From Chloromonas sp. AAM2 (taxonomy: Eukaryota > Chlorophyta > Chlorophyceae > Chlamydomonadales > Chlamydomonadaceae): 54,579 nucleotides of DNA. Below are positions 20,154 to 34,800 of the stretch, one piece after another; within the stretch, counting starts at the first letter, position 1; each line of letters begins with the position of its first letter. The notes beneath the pieces were generated by a model. That model was not told the origin of the DNA. It saw only the letters and a program-made list of their open reading frames with translations, and did no database searches. The translations under genes were made by a program, and so were the position numbers. The stretch covers positions 678 to 55,256 of the forward strand of contig QAXH01000495.1 in assembly GCA_004335635.1 (NCBI GenBank), read 5' to 3'.

Positions 20154-21698
20154 TGTAACATCATATTCAAAGTTGAGCCTCCAGTATCACTTTCTCATTC
20201 CATGGCATGAACGTGTCAGCTTTCACTTCCTGCGTCAGCTTCGTTTACAATACGTTGCGGTGTGTGCTAGTACACACTCATGCGACCATTGAACAAAGAA
20301 ATGGCCACGCAACCAGTCAAATGACAGAATTCGTCATACCTGTACTACATGTCTTATCAGCAAACACTTGTCATCTACGCATCAAAAATCTATGCAAAAA
20401 TCTATGCATCAAAATGTGTAACTCGGTAAGTATGCTCTTCAACACGGGTGTTGGCAAGTCAACTGGAAGGAGAAACGGTAAAAAGGTCGTTCCAGCCTGG
20501 TGGCCCTCTGAGGCTTGCACAGCGGGAAATGTCAGGCATGCGTCCCATGTGACCTAGCCACCTGAGCAGTGCACTGATGTCATCAATGATGCTGCGCAAA
20601 CAATGCCATCACAAGTACACTTTTGCATACAGCTGTTGTGCCTGGAAAGGGCGTACATGGATTGTGATGGTCAGCCCAGATGTCAACACATTATTTGCTT
20701 GGTGGCTCATACATACAAGTGCACACGCGTCTGGCATGCCCTGCTTCATACTGCCTAGCCAACAGCAAAGTGCGCCTGTCACGGGAATTACATTTGTTGC
20801 TCCTTGTGTTGATGCAAGTGTCTTGGCATAGCATGGTCACGCAACCCAATCTAGAGAACGCTCCGAGTTGTGTTGTTAACCAGTGTGGGGAAGGTCTGCG
20901 AACGTTCACACACCTTCGACCTTCACCTGGTTATATACATCTCTCTGGAGAGAGAGACGTACTACAGTGGCTCCATCCAAAGAACTCGGACAGCCACCAT
21001 AGGCAGTGTGGCTGGCTGTGCACCACGTGCCATCCACCTCAACCTCAACAACCTCAATAACCTCGTCCTCCTCACTTTCCAACTCCTCACTTTTCAACTC
21101 TTCAAACGCTTGCTCATCTACAGTAGGCTCATCGCACGGTAGGCTCATCGTACAGTAGGCTCAAGTTGTGTTGTTAACAATCCGAGTTGTCAGTCCAACG
21201 TCCACGAGTGTAAGTCTCGCCGGGTGCTTGACATGCTACTGAGTGCTGACCTCAATGGCCATACATCACGTGCGTTCAAACTTTGCAAACGTTGGTTCGA
21301 CGGCAGAACCTGTTCCCAGTTTGGCAGAGCGAAACCGGGCTAGGCTTGAGCAGTGTATTCATGCCCAGCCACTCACCAGATCGCAACTGCATGGGCTTTT
21401 GCATGCATGTCATGAAGGCCATTTGACGCATGCCATTTGATGCCTACAACCGTCAGCTCGTGTGAGTGCACACACAGGATACACAGTTGGATAACAGCTT
21501 GCAATTGCTGCGAGCACCATGCTAGTTGAGCTCGCAGGGAGTGTATGCGTAGTGATGTGTATATCATTCCGACGTACGAGTTTGGCGGTGCCACAGGCGT
21601 TGTAAGCCAGAGCAGGCGAGCGCCAATATCCGGTCAGTCGAAGCCTTATTGCGGAATCCTACATCAGCGATCTTGTGTGATATGACACCAGGGAACAG

Positions 21699-21752
<54 letters not shown>

Positions 21753-22633
21753 TTATGTGCACTACATATGGATTACATCAGGGGGGCCCACATACACCAA
21801 GCGCGAACGCTAGCAAGCCATTTAAGAGACGCGGCTGGATGCACTTGACCAACGACAAGCCTTGCTGTTCATAGTCTTGGCCTACAGACCAGGATGACAA
21901 GAAAAGCCGTGTCCAAGCACGTGGTTCAGATGGTTGTAACCTCTCTTGTCATTCCTCTTACAGTGACATGCCCTATTTCCGATCGTCAAGATGCACGAAC
22001 GTAAACCAGTGAGTGGACGATGGAATGGAACCTGGTCGGATACGAAAATTCGTATCAAAAGCAAGGACGGCGACCCTCCTTCAGTGTAAACCAGTTGCGC
22101 TCAAAGCATGGCAAAGTCGTGCAAAATGCCTGGCCAGAAACTGCCCATGCTCTTCAGCTTGTCCAGCAAGCGAGTTTGAGCAGAAAAAAGACTACGGGCC
22201 TTGAAAATTGTCACTTCGCCTAAGCGCCATCATTTCATGACAGTGCTCCTACAATTCAGCTCTCCTGCTTATCGAACTATGTGGACAATGATGCATTGTT
22301 TGGGCATGCGTGCTGTGGATGCCATGCACCGCCTCTGTATCCATCAATTATGGGAAAATCAGGGCAGTGCATTGGAGGCATTGCCGGAATGGCCCACATG
22401 ACGCTTAAATCCACTGAACTGTGGTGAAGAATCATAACCCCGTAACATAAACAAAGGTTGTCAAAGGTTGTCTTCAAATGGTATGCCAAGAATTGTGGGT
22501 GGCCCACCAACGGTTGGTTGGAAGGGGAGATGGCAGCGAGCATGGCAACACTGCGCTGTTGGCATGATGCTCCAATCATCCAATCACGCCTTTCAGTCAA
22601 GCCATCAAGCCATCTCTCTCCTCTGCTCCAGCC
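20154..22633. other. Gene-poor spacer between copy 3 and SS3
   Basis: Short ORFs here lack splice context and protein-like composition. A (GT)n tract at 21701-21745 is the only strong repeat. Confidence 0.5.
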
Positions 22634-22679
22634 TTACATGCAGTCACTCGTGTCTGTGAGCTTGCCCCCCATGCTTACA
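22634..22679 (-). terminator. Candidate poly(A) signals of SS3
   Basis: TGTAA occurs on the minus strand at 22675-22679 and 22634-22638, about 172 and 213 nt past the SS3 stop. Confidence 0.45.
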
Positions 22680-22850
22680 TCCGTGGCCAAAAGCGGTAAC
22701 TGTGGATACCGTTGCTCTCACAGTAAACCGCCTTGCTACACCAGTCCTCCGCTAGTCCAGCTCACCAGAACCCATACACCAGCTTGTGCCGGTCCAGTTG
22801 ATCAGATCCTGCCCACTCCTGGCCTGTGCTGAGGGCGTGGCTCTACAAGC

Positions 22851-25800
22851 CTATTGCTTAATGGCTGCAAAGTACAATTCGATGTAGTCCAGACCAGGCC
22901 TATTCCATGTCCAGTCCTGTTCCATCACACGCAGCTGCAGGCTCCGGAACCATTCCCTGTCGTTGTAATACGCATCGATGGCGCGGTTTAGAGCATAGTC
23001 CAGGGCGTCCGTGTCCACACCCTGCAATTGCAAGTGTGGAAATTCTTCGCGTTAGAACATGCAAGGCAATAACAACGCTACTTTCAGATCTTTGGTTGTG
23101 TGGATGCGCCTGTATACTCTGCTGCACTTGCATGCATGTGAAGGTAACCCCCTGCCTTGAGTGCATGTGAGCATGTGTGGTTGTTGTGAGTGTTGCCGCT
23201 TTGTAGCAGGAAACTGTTGGCTCCGTTCAATGGGAAGCAGCTAACACCCCGTGAGACCTTTTCTCTTTAAGCGCCAGCAAGACTTCAGGCTTGGACGTTG
23301 TCCCTATTCTGATTGACCACAGCATTTCCTTGCCCAGTGCCTTGAGAGCAGAGTCTCACCTCAAATGCAAAGCCGTTTGTTGCATCTATGCCATCCTTCT
23401 CCCAGTCGCTGCTGCCGTACAGCTCCCATGCAGCACGCGCCTTGTCGAAGTCGACGTCGAACACCGTGTCCTTCAGACCGCCAGTGTGCCGCACCACAGG
23501 CACTGCGGGGCGACGGCAACCAGGCCATCGCAACGACGGAGCCATGCCATGCAATGATATGCAATGGTATGATATGCAATGGCATACAATGCAATGCAAG
23601 AGCTGGGGCAGACCGCAGACGGGCGCATGGTAATGACGGAGGAGCAGGCACGATGATGGAGCACAGCAAGAATTGGTTGCGAATCCAACTAGCAGGAGAA
23701 CAGCATGCCTGCCTTGCAGCAAACACAGACCAGGCGTGCCTCCTTGCCTGTCTTGCAGCAAACACAGGTGCCAGCACTGTTGTTTCACAAGCATTTCATG
23801 GTGCACAAGCGAAACCTAGGCAACCTTCTGATGCTCATCACGCCAAGTCACCGGGTGGCGACGATATCTGTTGCTTTTGACCGATCTTCTGTTGACCCAG
23901 AAGTGTCCATTGGGCAGACCAACTGCATCAGCTGCACTACCTAGACCGATGCACCAGAACATGTTCCTCCGCATACTAAGTGCTGTTGACTGCCAAGGTC
24001 GCCTTGCAGCACCCGCCCCTGCTGCTCACCAGTGCCGTATCGCATGGCGATCATCTGTGTGAGGCCGCATGGCTCGAACATGGACGGCACCACAATGATG
24101 TCCGCCCCGGCGTAGATGAGGTGGCTCAGCGGCTCGTCGTACTTGAACAGGAAGGACGCGTCCTGACCGCCCATGGAGGCAGCCAGCTCATCAAACTCAG
24201 CCTGCAACGACGGTTACAAATGCAACAGCATCACATGGTAGCCATCGATGTTTGAGACTTTTGAAGCACTCATCAATATCAACCTGCATGGATCGGCACA
24301 GGTAATTGCCTTTGCAAATGCAACAGCGCCATATCAATGTTGAAGATTGGGCACATTGGGTAAGACAATCACTTCATAAGTGCAAGGTGTTGGGCCACTA
24401 AACAACGGTTGCCAAATGCAGTAGCGCCACATACCAGTGACTTGACATCTCTGATGCACCTCTTGATGCTAGAGACATTTACCGCCTTGAATAGCTGTTT
24501 ATCTGCTATGCATCCCGTTTCTGCAGCTGTCTGTTCAATCCCAAGATGACTCAAGCACCAAGCACGCCGTTTGTAGGTTACTGCTGAACGACGAAACGAG
24601 CAGCACAGCCAGACTGAAAAACTTCCCCCCCCTCATCCCCCCCAAAAACCCAAAACCCCACCTGCCCGGTGCACCTACCTGCAGCTTGGGGTCCGGTGCG
24701 GAGCCCAGCAGCACGAACTGCGCCCCCCTGTCGATGCAGCGGTGTGCCGTGTGTTTGATGAGGTGCACGCCCTTCTGGGGGGTCAGGCGGGAGACCACCG
24801 CCACCACCAGCTTATCGTTCCAGGAGGAAAGGTTAGCACGCTTGCGCAGCTCTGTGCGGGCAGCGGCCTTGCCCTGCACAGCGCACCGCCACCCATCAAT
24901 GATAACACACCTCAGTCACCGGGAAATTGTGTGTTGTTCTTGTGTCTGTAGTTCTTAGTAATTCCTACAGACAACCCTTTGTCATGCTTAGGAATACTTG
25001 GTGATTCCTACAGACGAAACAAATGAAACGATTGTGAGCAGATCAACAAAGACAGTGCGATTAGGAAGGTCAGCGTCACAAGAGCTGGATGAGGGTGCGG
25101 GCGAACGCACACGCGAAGTTGAGCGGGGTGCTGAGCATGAAGGCTGACTGGCAGCAGGGCAGCTAACGCCATGAGTTTGGCCCCAGGCAGCGATGAAACA
25201 GTCCACAGTCACTGAGCTTGATTGAACGGCTGAGTGGAGCCAAGACAAGCGTCTAGCAATTCCTGGGACATGGAAGCTGATGCATACCAAGCCATGGGCC
25301 TCATACTCCCAAACCCCTTCCCAAGAACCTGTAGGGCTCCTGCCACCTGCTCATAGACCAGAAAAGCTCACAACACTCGTCTTTTGCTTTCCCTACCTCA
25401 TGCACCGCTTCTGGTGTGATGGGTGCAGGAAGGAAGGGGTTGTGCTCAGGATCCCAGATTTCAGGGTCAATGCCGTTGCGAATGCCGCAGAACTTGCCCA
25501 CATGCGGCTCGATGATGGGCGTACCGCCTGTGGTAGGCAAGCACATGAACATGCATGCCGAACTTACAGCATGTCAAGCGGGACATCATGGCCCTGACAT
25601 GGACTTCACATGCAGCACACGTGACCAGTCACATGGCCGATAACACGTGATAAATGATTCACAGCAGGTGTGAAGCAGGCCGCACTTTTCACATGCAGTA
25701 CACGTGACCGGTCACATGACCACAAACCGCCCACCTGTTTCAAACGCGTATGTGGGTGACACTGTTGTGAACTTCTGGCAGTATGAGGCTGCCTCGCTGA

Positions 25801-28800
25801 GCTTCTTCTGTCCGTAGTTCAGGTTGTGAATGGTGAAAATGACCTTGGGCTTCCACAGACCATACGGGTTGTAGTCCTCCCAGTAGGCCTGAGGCAGGGC
25901 AATGGAAGTAACACGATGAGAAGCGGCCAAAAACGGATGTCGGAAGGCAGGTCCAAAGAAGCCAGAAGCGTGGTGGGAAGGGACCAGGAGAGAAGATATT
26001 AGGAGGAAACAGGCAAGAAAGTAAGCGCGGGACGCAGGCAGCAGATAACCAGGGCTTGGCAGCCACGTACGTGTGCTTGCAAGCAAGCGGAACGGCGAAA
26101 AAAGTTACAAGCCACCGCAACGGTGAAGCAACCGCCAAGCCCACCCTGCATGTTGCAATGTATCTGCTTACGAAGCATGAGAGGCTCTACAAGGGGAAAC
26201 ATTGCTCCGTAACGGAACAGAAGCCGCTGTTCCGCGCATCGAGCGCACCTTGGCTACGTGCGCTGTGGACCAGTCGTGGCAGTGCAGGATGTCCGGTTGA
26301 CGGTTTGTGCGCAGGAGGAACTCGAGAGCCGCCTTGCAGAAGAAGTCAAACCGAACCTGCGCAGGAGCAAAGGCAGGAGGTTGCACCGGGTGAGACATGC
26401 AAGAGCCAAGCCAGAGACGAGGCTGCAGGTGAGAGGCAGACATCAAGCCAGAGACCAGGCAGAGGATGTTGGGTGCACACACTGAACCACGCCTGCCCCA
26501 AGGTGTGTGTCCAGTCAAGGCAACATAATGTGGTACATAAACAAATCTTGCCGTTCCTGGTCCTTTTTCCACTGACCCCTCTTACCTGCTGCTGCTTCCC
26601 TGCCACCTCTGCAGTTCTCATACCCTGGCTTGCTGGTAACATCTGCCCTGCTCATAATCAGGCTGATCATGCCATCCCCTCGTCTGCATCTCTCCTGCCA
26701 CATCTGACCTACTCATGATCACTCATGATCAGGCATCCTGTGCCCTTGCCATTTCCCACCTCGTCATCATATCGCCCATACACGGACGGCGTCTGGAAGA
26801 AGCCGTTGCGCGGCTCGATGAACCACACCCGCAGGTTCTCCACAGTTGCCGTCGACACAGCGATGCGCGTGCCGCCCCAGTCGTATTCGGTTTCAAACCG
26901 CATCTGCCCGTTGAGCAGGGGTGCCCAGTTGAAGAACTCGTACCTGAAGGGTGAGACATGACAAGCAGTCAACTAACCCGGCAGACATTTTCTGGATCAA
27001 AACCACAATGCCAAGGCGTGGGCGAACTGGTGATCGGCACTTGATTGCGGCCAGCAGCAGACCTCTCCGCTGTCTTGCTTCTACCCACTGGAAATTCTAC
27101 CCGCCTGTGTAACTGCTGTCGGATACTGTGTGCCGTCGGCATGCAACCCACACTCATGCGGACGTACGAAAACATGCAGAGCATGCCCCCCCTTGTCCCG
27201 CCTGACCCACCAGTCCAAGCTACCGGGTTGGCTCCACCAGGCCTTGGTAAAGGGACAAGTCTGCTCTACAACACAGTCTTCTCTGCCACTGGTATCATGA
27301 CGTCGAGACAGAGCTGTGTGCAGCCGGTGTGCGCACCCACCCACATGCTGACACAAAATCCCCGGCAGCGCATGCCCACCAGCGCATGCCCCTCTCGCTC
27401 CCACCAGCGCATCCCATGACCCGCGACTCACTTGGGAATCATGACCTCGACCTGGTGTCCCTGGTCCTGCACGGCCCGACCCAGGGCCGTCACCACGTCG
27501 CCCAGTCCGCCGACCTTGGCTATGGGGGCCATCTCGACGGCGATGTGAACCACGTACAGGCTGTCCTCCTTCTTCTGTGGAGGGCACAGCGGGCGGCAAC
27601 ACGTGTTTGAGCTAGGCCCACCTGGTGTACCAACCCTGTGCTGTGCATGAAAACTGGCCAGAGGGGACAGCAGGCCCGGCAGCCACACTGCTCAGGACCG
27701 GGGCCAACACGGCCGCCAGTCCTGTGATGTGTGTGTGAACATGGCCTTGCATCCATAACACAGACTTGACGTTTTTGTGACCGTTTTGCGCAAACACAGC
27801 CACACATCAGAACCACGCACACCTGTAGATTGGATTTCATGGGCAAGATCATCCATCACACAGACTAGACCAACCGAACGTACACGCTGTCAGATCCAAA
27901 GTCTCACGCATGGGCAGTAATGGAAAACCCTTCAGATGTGCACGAAACCCATTGTCCTGCCATGACCTACCGGTGATCCCGAGACTGGCAGGTGGTAGTC
28001 GTAGCCCCCCCTGTTGTCGTACACGCCGTCCCCCCCGGCCACGTCAGAGAACACAAAGTCCATCTTGTAAGCGTCATGCGGCACCACAAAGGTAGCCTGA
28101 GGGAAAAAGCAAGACGGCAAGGTTCAACTGAGACTGTACGTGCTCGTTCATTGCGTTGGGTTGATGGCAAGGTGTGCATATGACGCAGTTATGATCTAAC
28201 ACAGCAGCTTTTTGTGTGCAGCCAGCCAACTGTGTGTCAGCTTCAAGTGTTTGAGCTCATCCTCACGACACAGCAGACTGGCCCAGATTAGATATAGCCT
28301 GAGCTTGCACACATGGGTGCGCACACTGATTGCCTGTCTCCACCACGTGGTTGCTAGAATACGCAACGCCGTCCCTGAAAGCAACACAACCCGTACTTGC
28401 GTTGCACACGTGAATGCACACACACTCAGACGCACAGACGCCGCCTGCACGCCGTTGATGTTTGCAACACTCATCCTGAGAAAAGCACCCAACCCGTACC
28501 TTGAAGTGTGTCGGGCTGCCGCTGCGTGTGAGGTAGGGCGTCACCTCGTTGCCGAACTCATCATACTGAGGCAGCACGTCGGGCGGCAGCATGGGGAGCG
28601 GGCCGACGGGCGAGGCGTGGCTCCACCGGTTGAAACCGCATTGAAGGAAAACCTGTGGATGCAACACACATGCACGTGGTTGAAGGCATGGTTGTTGCAG
28701 CAGAAGGGATATCCTCATTTGGGTTGCAAAGACAGCAGCTTACTGCAAGGCCTGCGGCCCCTTTTTTGTTGGCTCTGCGCTGTTGAGATCTGACTGCTCC

Positions 28801-31800
28801 ATCTCACTGCTCCATCTGATGCGAAACAAGACGCATACCATGCGGGCGCAGCTCATGGCAGATGATCTTTACACAATGCAAATAATGAAAGGCCGACGGT
28901 GCAGATTAGTTGCAGCAGATCAGTTACTGGAGGGCCTGCGACAACAGAGAGGTAGACAACTGGCATCCATCAACTGCCCTGGCTAACCTGCTAAGTTAGG
29001 CATTACCTGCTGCTTGCCGACGAGCACCGTGTCCGCTGGGTTGTACCAGATGGTGACCTCCTCGCCCGCCTGGATAATCTCGGGCTCCGTGAACAGCACG
29101 TGACGCACCTGACAGGGACAGGCACATATGCATATAGGGGGGGTGTGGGCTGCAGCAGCTCAAACACAATATCTAACACATCTTCTGTAGCGCTGACTAA
29201 GCCAGTCGAGCCTGCTTCCTATTTTACGTCCTAGAAGCACTCTTCCTATTCTACGTCCACGACAACAACATCAACACAAACAGCTTGGCTCATTCTGCAA
29301 TCATGACCACCTCCCTGCTGGTCCTGCCCGATATGCAGATTTAGTAACCGCCCCACTCAGGGTAGGCCAGAGCGGTGCGCCTTCCATTCCTAGTGTGATT
29401 ACCATGGTACCACCGCTGACACCCGCAGCCCGGTTCGTCCCATTAAGCCCCTTCCCCCCCCCTCCCAACTCAGTCCTAGTAATCTCCTCACCTTGCGTCT
29501 CTCCACCGCCATGACCTGTTCCTGCGCCTGTTTGCGCTTCTCGTTGCGCCGCATCTCCCGCTGCCGGGCCTCCGCCTCGGCGGCCACGCGTGTTTCGAAC
29601 TCCTGCACCCTGAACGTCTCAGTCAGGGCAGCCGACCAGGACTCCAATGTCTGGCCCTCGGGAAGAGACACCTGAAACACAAACCATTAACACTACTCCG
29701 TCAACAAGCCTAGAGTGTGCCGGTATGCCAGATAGACACCAGACCATGCACACACATGCAGTCGCATACAGCAGACACACCTGATTCACATGCAGCGCAC
29801 ACAAGAACATCAAACAGTACTCAGTCAACAAGCCTAGTGCGTGCTGGTATGCCGAATGTCCATGCAAACACGTGAAACTGTGGCTTGTATGACGCGCATT
29901 GGTCATGCCAAGTACCCATTTACATACGAATGTGGCCATTTACACACGAAACCGTGTGGCGTGACTGATGAATAAAACTTGCATCGTTTTCCTGCCCTAT
30001 GTCCCAAGTCTCCTCTAGCCACCAGCAATAACAGTGACCTGGTCAGGTTTGATGCTGTTTTTCCTGGCAGCGCGTGCCCTTGATGCGTTGGTCGCCCACG
30101 TCTGCTCACCTTGATAGCATAGTCCTTGGTGCCATTGTTGTCATAGTCGTTGTGGAAGTTTACAACAAAGTTGACAATAGTGGCCTCGCTTGGAATATCA
30201 ATCTCAGTCTCCCACCACTCAGCCTCGGGAGCAGGTGTGGGGGCTGGCGCGGATGCAGGGGCAGGCGGGGCCTGTGCGGCCGCAGCAGCAGGGGTGGCAC
30301 CGGGGGTGGCGGGCGTGGCGGGGGTGGAAGGCGCCGGTGGGGGGGCAGGGGCAGGCACGGCAAGCTGCAGCACGCACGGCACGACACAGTGTAAGGGTGA
30401 CTTCACGCTGGCTGTACCTTCGCCAACATCTTCATTCTGCTGTACTCTGGCCTGTGGCGGCCTTGCTGTAGCCATGTATGTCCATTCCACTACCCAACGC
30501 AGTGTCTCGCATCCGAGCTATTCTGCTACGCTGTGTTGTTGGAGCTCATCCGCACACCCGTCTATTCGGTTGCTGCAGCAACCTGCTGCTCTGAACTGTG
30601 CTGATCGCAGCCCTAACCCAATTGTGACATGGATAGTCTCTGCAAATCAAGAAATCGGACAATCGCATTGCGCCTGACCCTACTCCCATCCCTTGGCTTA
30701 CCGCGTCGCTGGGTGGTTGGGCGGAGCGTTTTAGCTCCACCACCAGAGGCGATTTCCACCAGTTGACGCCCCACCGGAGTGTGAGATGCTGCAGGAACAA
30801 TCAGCAGGTGTACAAACAGAGTCAGCACGCCCAGTAGGCGTACAAATGCCGCACTTGTGGCAACGGTATCCTGTGCCAGGCATCTCGTGGGGCTGAAGCA
30901 TGCCTCAGCAGACAAGACAAGAGTACATTAACAGGTGCCAAACTCGCGCTCCGTGCACACAGGACCTGCCAGCCTGACACGTAGCTTGTCTCAGCACTGC
31001 TTCAAAAGTACCCTTTGTCCTGTTGTGCTCATACACACAGCCACAGCGCCATGCTTGTGCTGAGGTGCGCACTGCCTCGCTTGTCCCATGTGCCTCTCCT
31101 CCTGCAGTCCCCGTACCCACCTGGTCCTGGTTCAGGTTGAGTCTGTTGAGGTTGGTTGCACGGCGGTTATAGTAGATCTTGGTCTTGGCCCCGGCCCGTG
31201 GCGCAGGGGAGGCGGTCCACACCAGGGGGGCGGACAGGTCATCCTGAGGCCACACACACACACACACACCACTCGCACAAGGGCCATTCCACAGTGTCTC
31301 CAGTCGTTCATCGTTTTGCATCAGACCAATCCATTCAATAATTATTGCTGTCACGTATTAAATATTCTCCAGCTCAGTGCAGAAAACCCTCAAGGAGCAG
31401 GCAAAAAACTGAAAAACCTGCAGGGGGTAGAACAAGTTACACTGGGGCTGTTTGTCAGCTGGTTACACTGGGGCTGTTTGTCAGCTATCAATGATTATGA
31501 CTGCCATGGACACACGCACAAATGACCAGTCCCTGTGCCTCGGCCTACCTGGTTGGGCCCAGTGCGCAGCTTCAGCATGCTCTTGGCCTGGTTGTCCACA
31601 TAGCTCTTCACAAGGGCTGCATGGAAACGCAGCGGCAGGTGACCCGGGGCATTGGCAAGGCGACGGTGCTTTGTACACGACCAAGGCAGCATGGGCTGTC
31701 AAAGGGCAAAGGTGTAGCCAGGGGTGGTGCAAACAAGCAGCAAGTACAGAAGCACGAGGCAGATGGACTTCCATACATACGACTTCTGCCATACATACGA

Positions 31801-34800
31801 GAGTTTCAGCAACTGCTGTTCCCACCAACTGTCTGACCATTCTCCGTCATTAAATCTACAAAAGCGAATCCGGCTGGCAGCAGCTCTTCACCCGCTATTC
31901 TACCAATCCAACACCAATAACACCCTCCGCTCACCTTCTGCCTTCTGCGCTGCCTTGACCGCGTCCTGTTTGCGCAGCTCCTCCTGATGTCTGCGCTCAG
32001 CCTCCTCCTTAGCACGCTTATCTTCCTCCTGAGGACAAAAACAAACAGCGGGCAGGGCTGCTGTGTATGTGAGGTTGAAGCTCGTGATCCTATCCCCAAA
32101 AAGGGCATAGGCCTTCCTGAAATAGACTCAAAGATAGACGCAACATAGGTTCAAACAGTTGGTGCGCGCAACAGCATGGGTAACCATCACCTGGCACGTG
32201 ATGCCGCACAACGCACAAGTCAGAATTGGGGTGGCCTCAATCTAAATGTTCAGCCAGCCTCCTGATAGGACTACCGACCAGGTAAGGAACTCAATACAGC
32301 ATGCATCGGCCCAGACACGATGTGTGCCTGCTCCTGTGTGTGCATGTGCTCCTAATGAGCGCACCAGCTGTGGACCTGTGTCTGCATGATGTGTGCATGT
32401 GCCCCATGTGGACCTGTGTCTGCATGATGTGTGCATGTGCCCCAAANNNNNNNNNNNNNNNNNNNNNNNNNNNNNNNNNNNNNNNNNNNNNNNNNNNNNN
32501 NNNNNNNNNNNNNNNNNNNNNNNNNNNNNNNNNNNNNNNNNNNNNNNNNNNNNNNATGTGTGCATGTGCCCCATGTGGACCTGTGTCTGCATGATGTGTG
32601 CATGTGCCCCATGTGGACCTGTGTCTGCATGATGTGTGCATGTGTCCCATGTGGACCTGTGTCTGCATGATGTGTGCATGTGCCCCATGTGGACCTATGT
32701 CTGCATGATGTGTGCATGTGCCCCATGTGGACGCACCAGCTTTAGCAGCCGCACGCGCCGCTCCTCCTCCGCCTTCTTTCGCTCCTCAGCCTGAACAAGC
32801 AAGGCAGCGCAGTGTGTCCACTGAGTCCAACTGATTCCGTTGCACCTCTCCAAGCACAATGGCTAGCATGCTCCGACAGTATTAAGAGAAAAGCGAAGTT
32901 GACACGGCTGAACAACACCAGTGCCATGGTACTGCTGTACCTGCAGCAGGGTCGCCTCACACCCATGTAGATTAGCTCAGACGTAATAATGAGCATTTGG
33001 TATGCATGATTCAATGCCACGTGTGTTGTCTTGCCCAACGTCCGTCCTTTGAATCATACCTGTCCATGCAAGCATGATGAGCAGTTGACAACAGTCTGCG
33101 TCCGGCCTTTTGTCGTAGTTGTTCAAATCATTTGTCAAATCATAGGCAGTTGTTCAAATTATTTGTCGTAGTTGTTCAAAAGTGATTGTTTTAAAAGTGA
33201 CGAGCCCTTGGCACGAGAGTGAGTGTGTATGCCCCACTGAGCCTCACCAGGTGCTCCTCCTCCATCTTTCTGAGCTTCTCCGCCTCCATGAGTGCCCACT
33301 CAGCCACTGTGGCGCCCTCAATGGCCGGGAACATGAAGTCCTGCATGAGGTTGTTCTCGTACAGCCCCTCGCAGTCGCTCAGCACGAAGTTGAGCTCGTA
33401 CGCCATGTCGGGAACCTGCAGCAACACCAGGGTACACATGCAAGTACAGGGTATCACATGCCTGTGTGCCGCATGCTGTTCTGTGCATGCGTGCATGCAC
33501 ACCCATTGCCAATGCATGCCATCGAAATGAACAGGCATGTGATGCCTGTTGGCTTTGACACAACGTTCAGAATAAGTGATGGCAGCAGCCTGAAGGGCTT
33601 GAGTAAGCACACACTCAGGCAGGCAGGGTCATGCAAGCAAGCGTTGGTAGTCGCCAGCCATCACCTGTATGCGCGTCCACCAGAAGTCCGAATAATCCTT
33701 GTTCATGGGAGCTGGGGACATGTCCGCCACTAAGTTGTTGCCGTTGTCATTCAGCGACCATGCGTTGAATGCGTACTGTAGCTGGATGCGCGGACGTGCC
33801 CTGGGAACAGGAACAGCAGCAGCGGCAGGACCAGGCATTTCTAAGCAGGCAAGGTCAGGCAGACCAGGCAAAGGTCTATAACCATTTGCCTGACTGTGCG
33901 ACGGAGCCTAAGACGGGTGGTCAGTGGCAGGCGAAGAGAGGCAGGTGACCTGTCCTGCCTGGATAACTGCACAGCAACTGTTTGCTGTGAACCATTATCC
34001 CCTCCCCGACCTGCCCTGAGCGCGAGCATGCTGGTTGAATGATTCATTGATTGAGTGGTTGTACAACTGTCCTGCTTATTGACTATCACACTCTCTGCTG
34101 TGAATCAAGACCCGTTCAATGCATCCTGAGCGACTGCACCTGAGTGGGCAAAGATCGCTGTGAATCAAAAAATTCTGCCATCCTGACCCTGAGCACCGCT
34201 GCATGCTGGTGTGCCCGTGCTGCCCTATCCTAACCACTATCCTATCCTATCCTAACCACTATCCTATCCTATCCTATCCTATCCAATCCTAACCACTATC
34301 CTATCATATCATATCATATCCTACCCTAACCACTATCCTATCCTATCCACACCTGAGCGCCTCGCTCTGTTGTCTGTTAAACAGGATAATTGCCTCCTCC
34401 CCCGCCACAAGTGTCTCTGGTGCTGTGATGATCATCCAGTTGTGCCGGTCGCCCACGTATTCAGCGGCGTTGAAGCTGCGCAGGAGCTCACGAGCAGCCA
34501 TGCGGTCAGCGCTCATCTGCAACACCACCACACAAGCAGGCGCAATCACATTGGCATCAGCAACATGCGACTCAAGCGCAACAGCACGGCGTCACACCAT
34601 AGACCATGTGCTCATGCAGTGTCCAGGTGCAGGGCATGACGGTGGCTGAGGCAGTCCCAACCCCTCAGAACAGGTGATGAGCCCCTGGGCTAAGCTACAT
34701 TACCCACAGTGAGCTGCTCGTCAGCGTAGCTCATCTGCCCTTACTTTGCATCCTTCTCTCACCTCCCCAGCTAGTCGCCTGGCCTCGGTGGTTGTCACCT

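Noticed and set aside
23365..23880. 171-codon ORF opposite SS3
   Set aside because: It is a shadow of the GT1 exon and intron; it has no start context and no domain.
32291..32726. ORFs with [12 protein letters not shown] repeats
   Set aside because: They are translations of the 38-bp minisatellite and the N gap.
34225..34350. Telomere-like CCCTAA array
   Set aside because: The unit is mostly CTATC/ATCCT pentanucleotides inside an SS3 intron, not a telomeric repeat.
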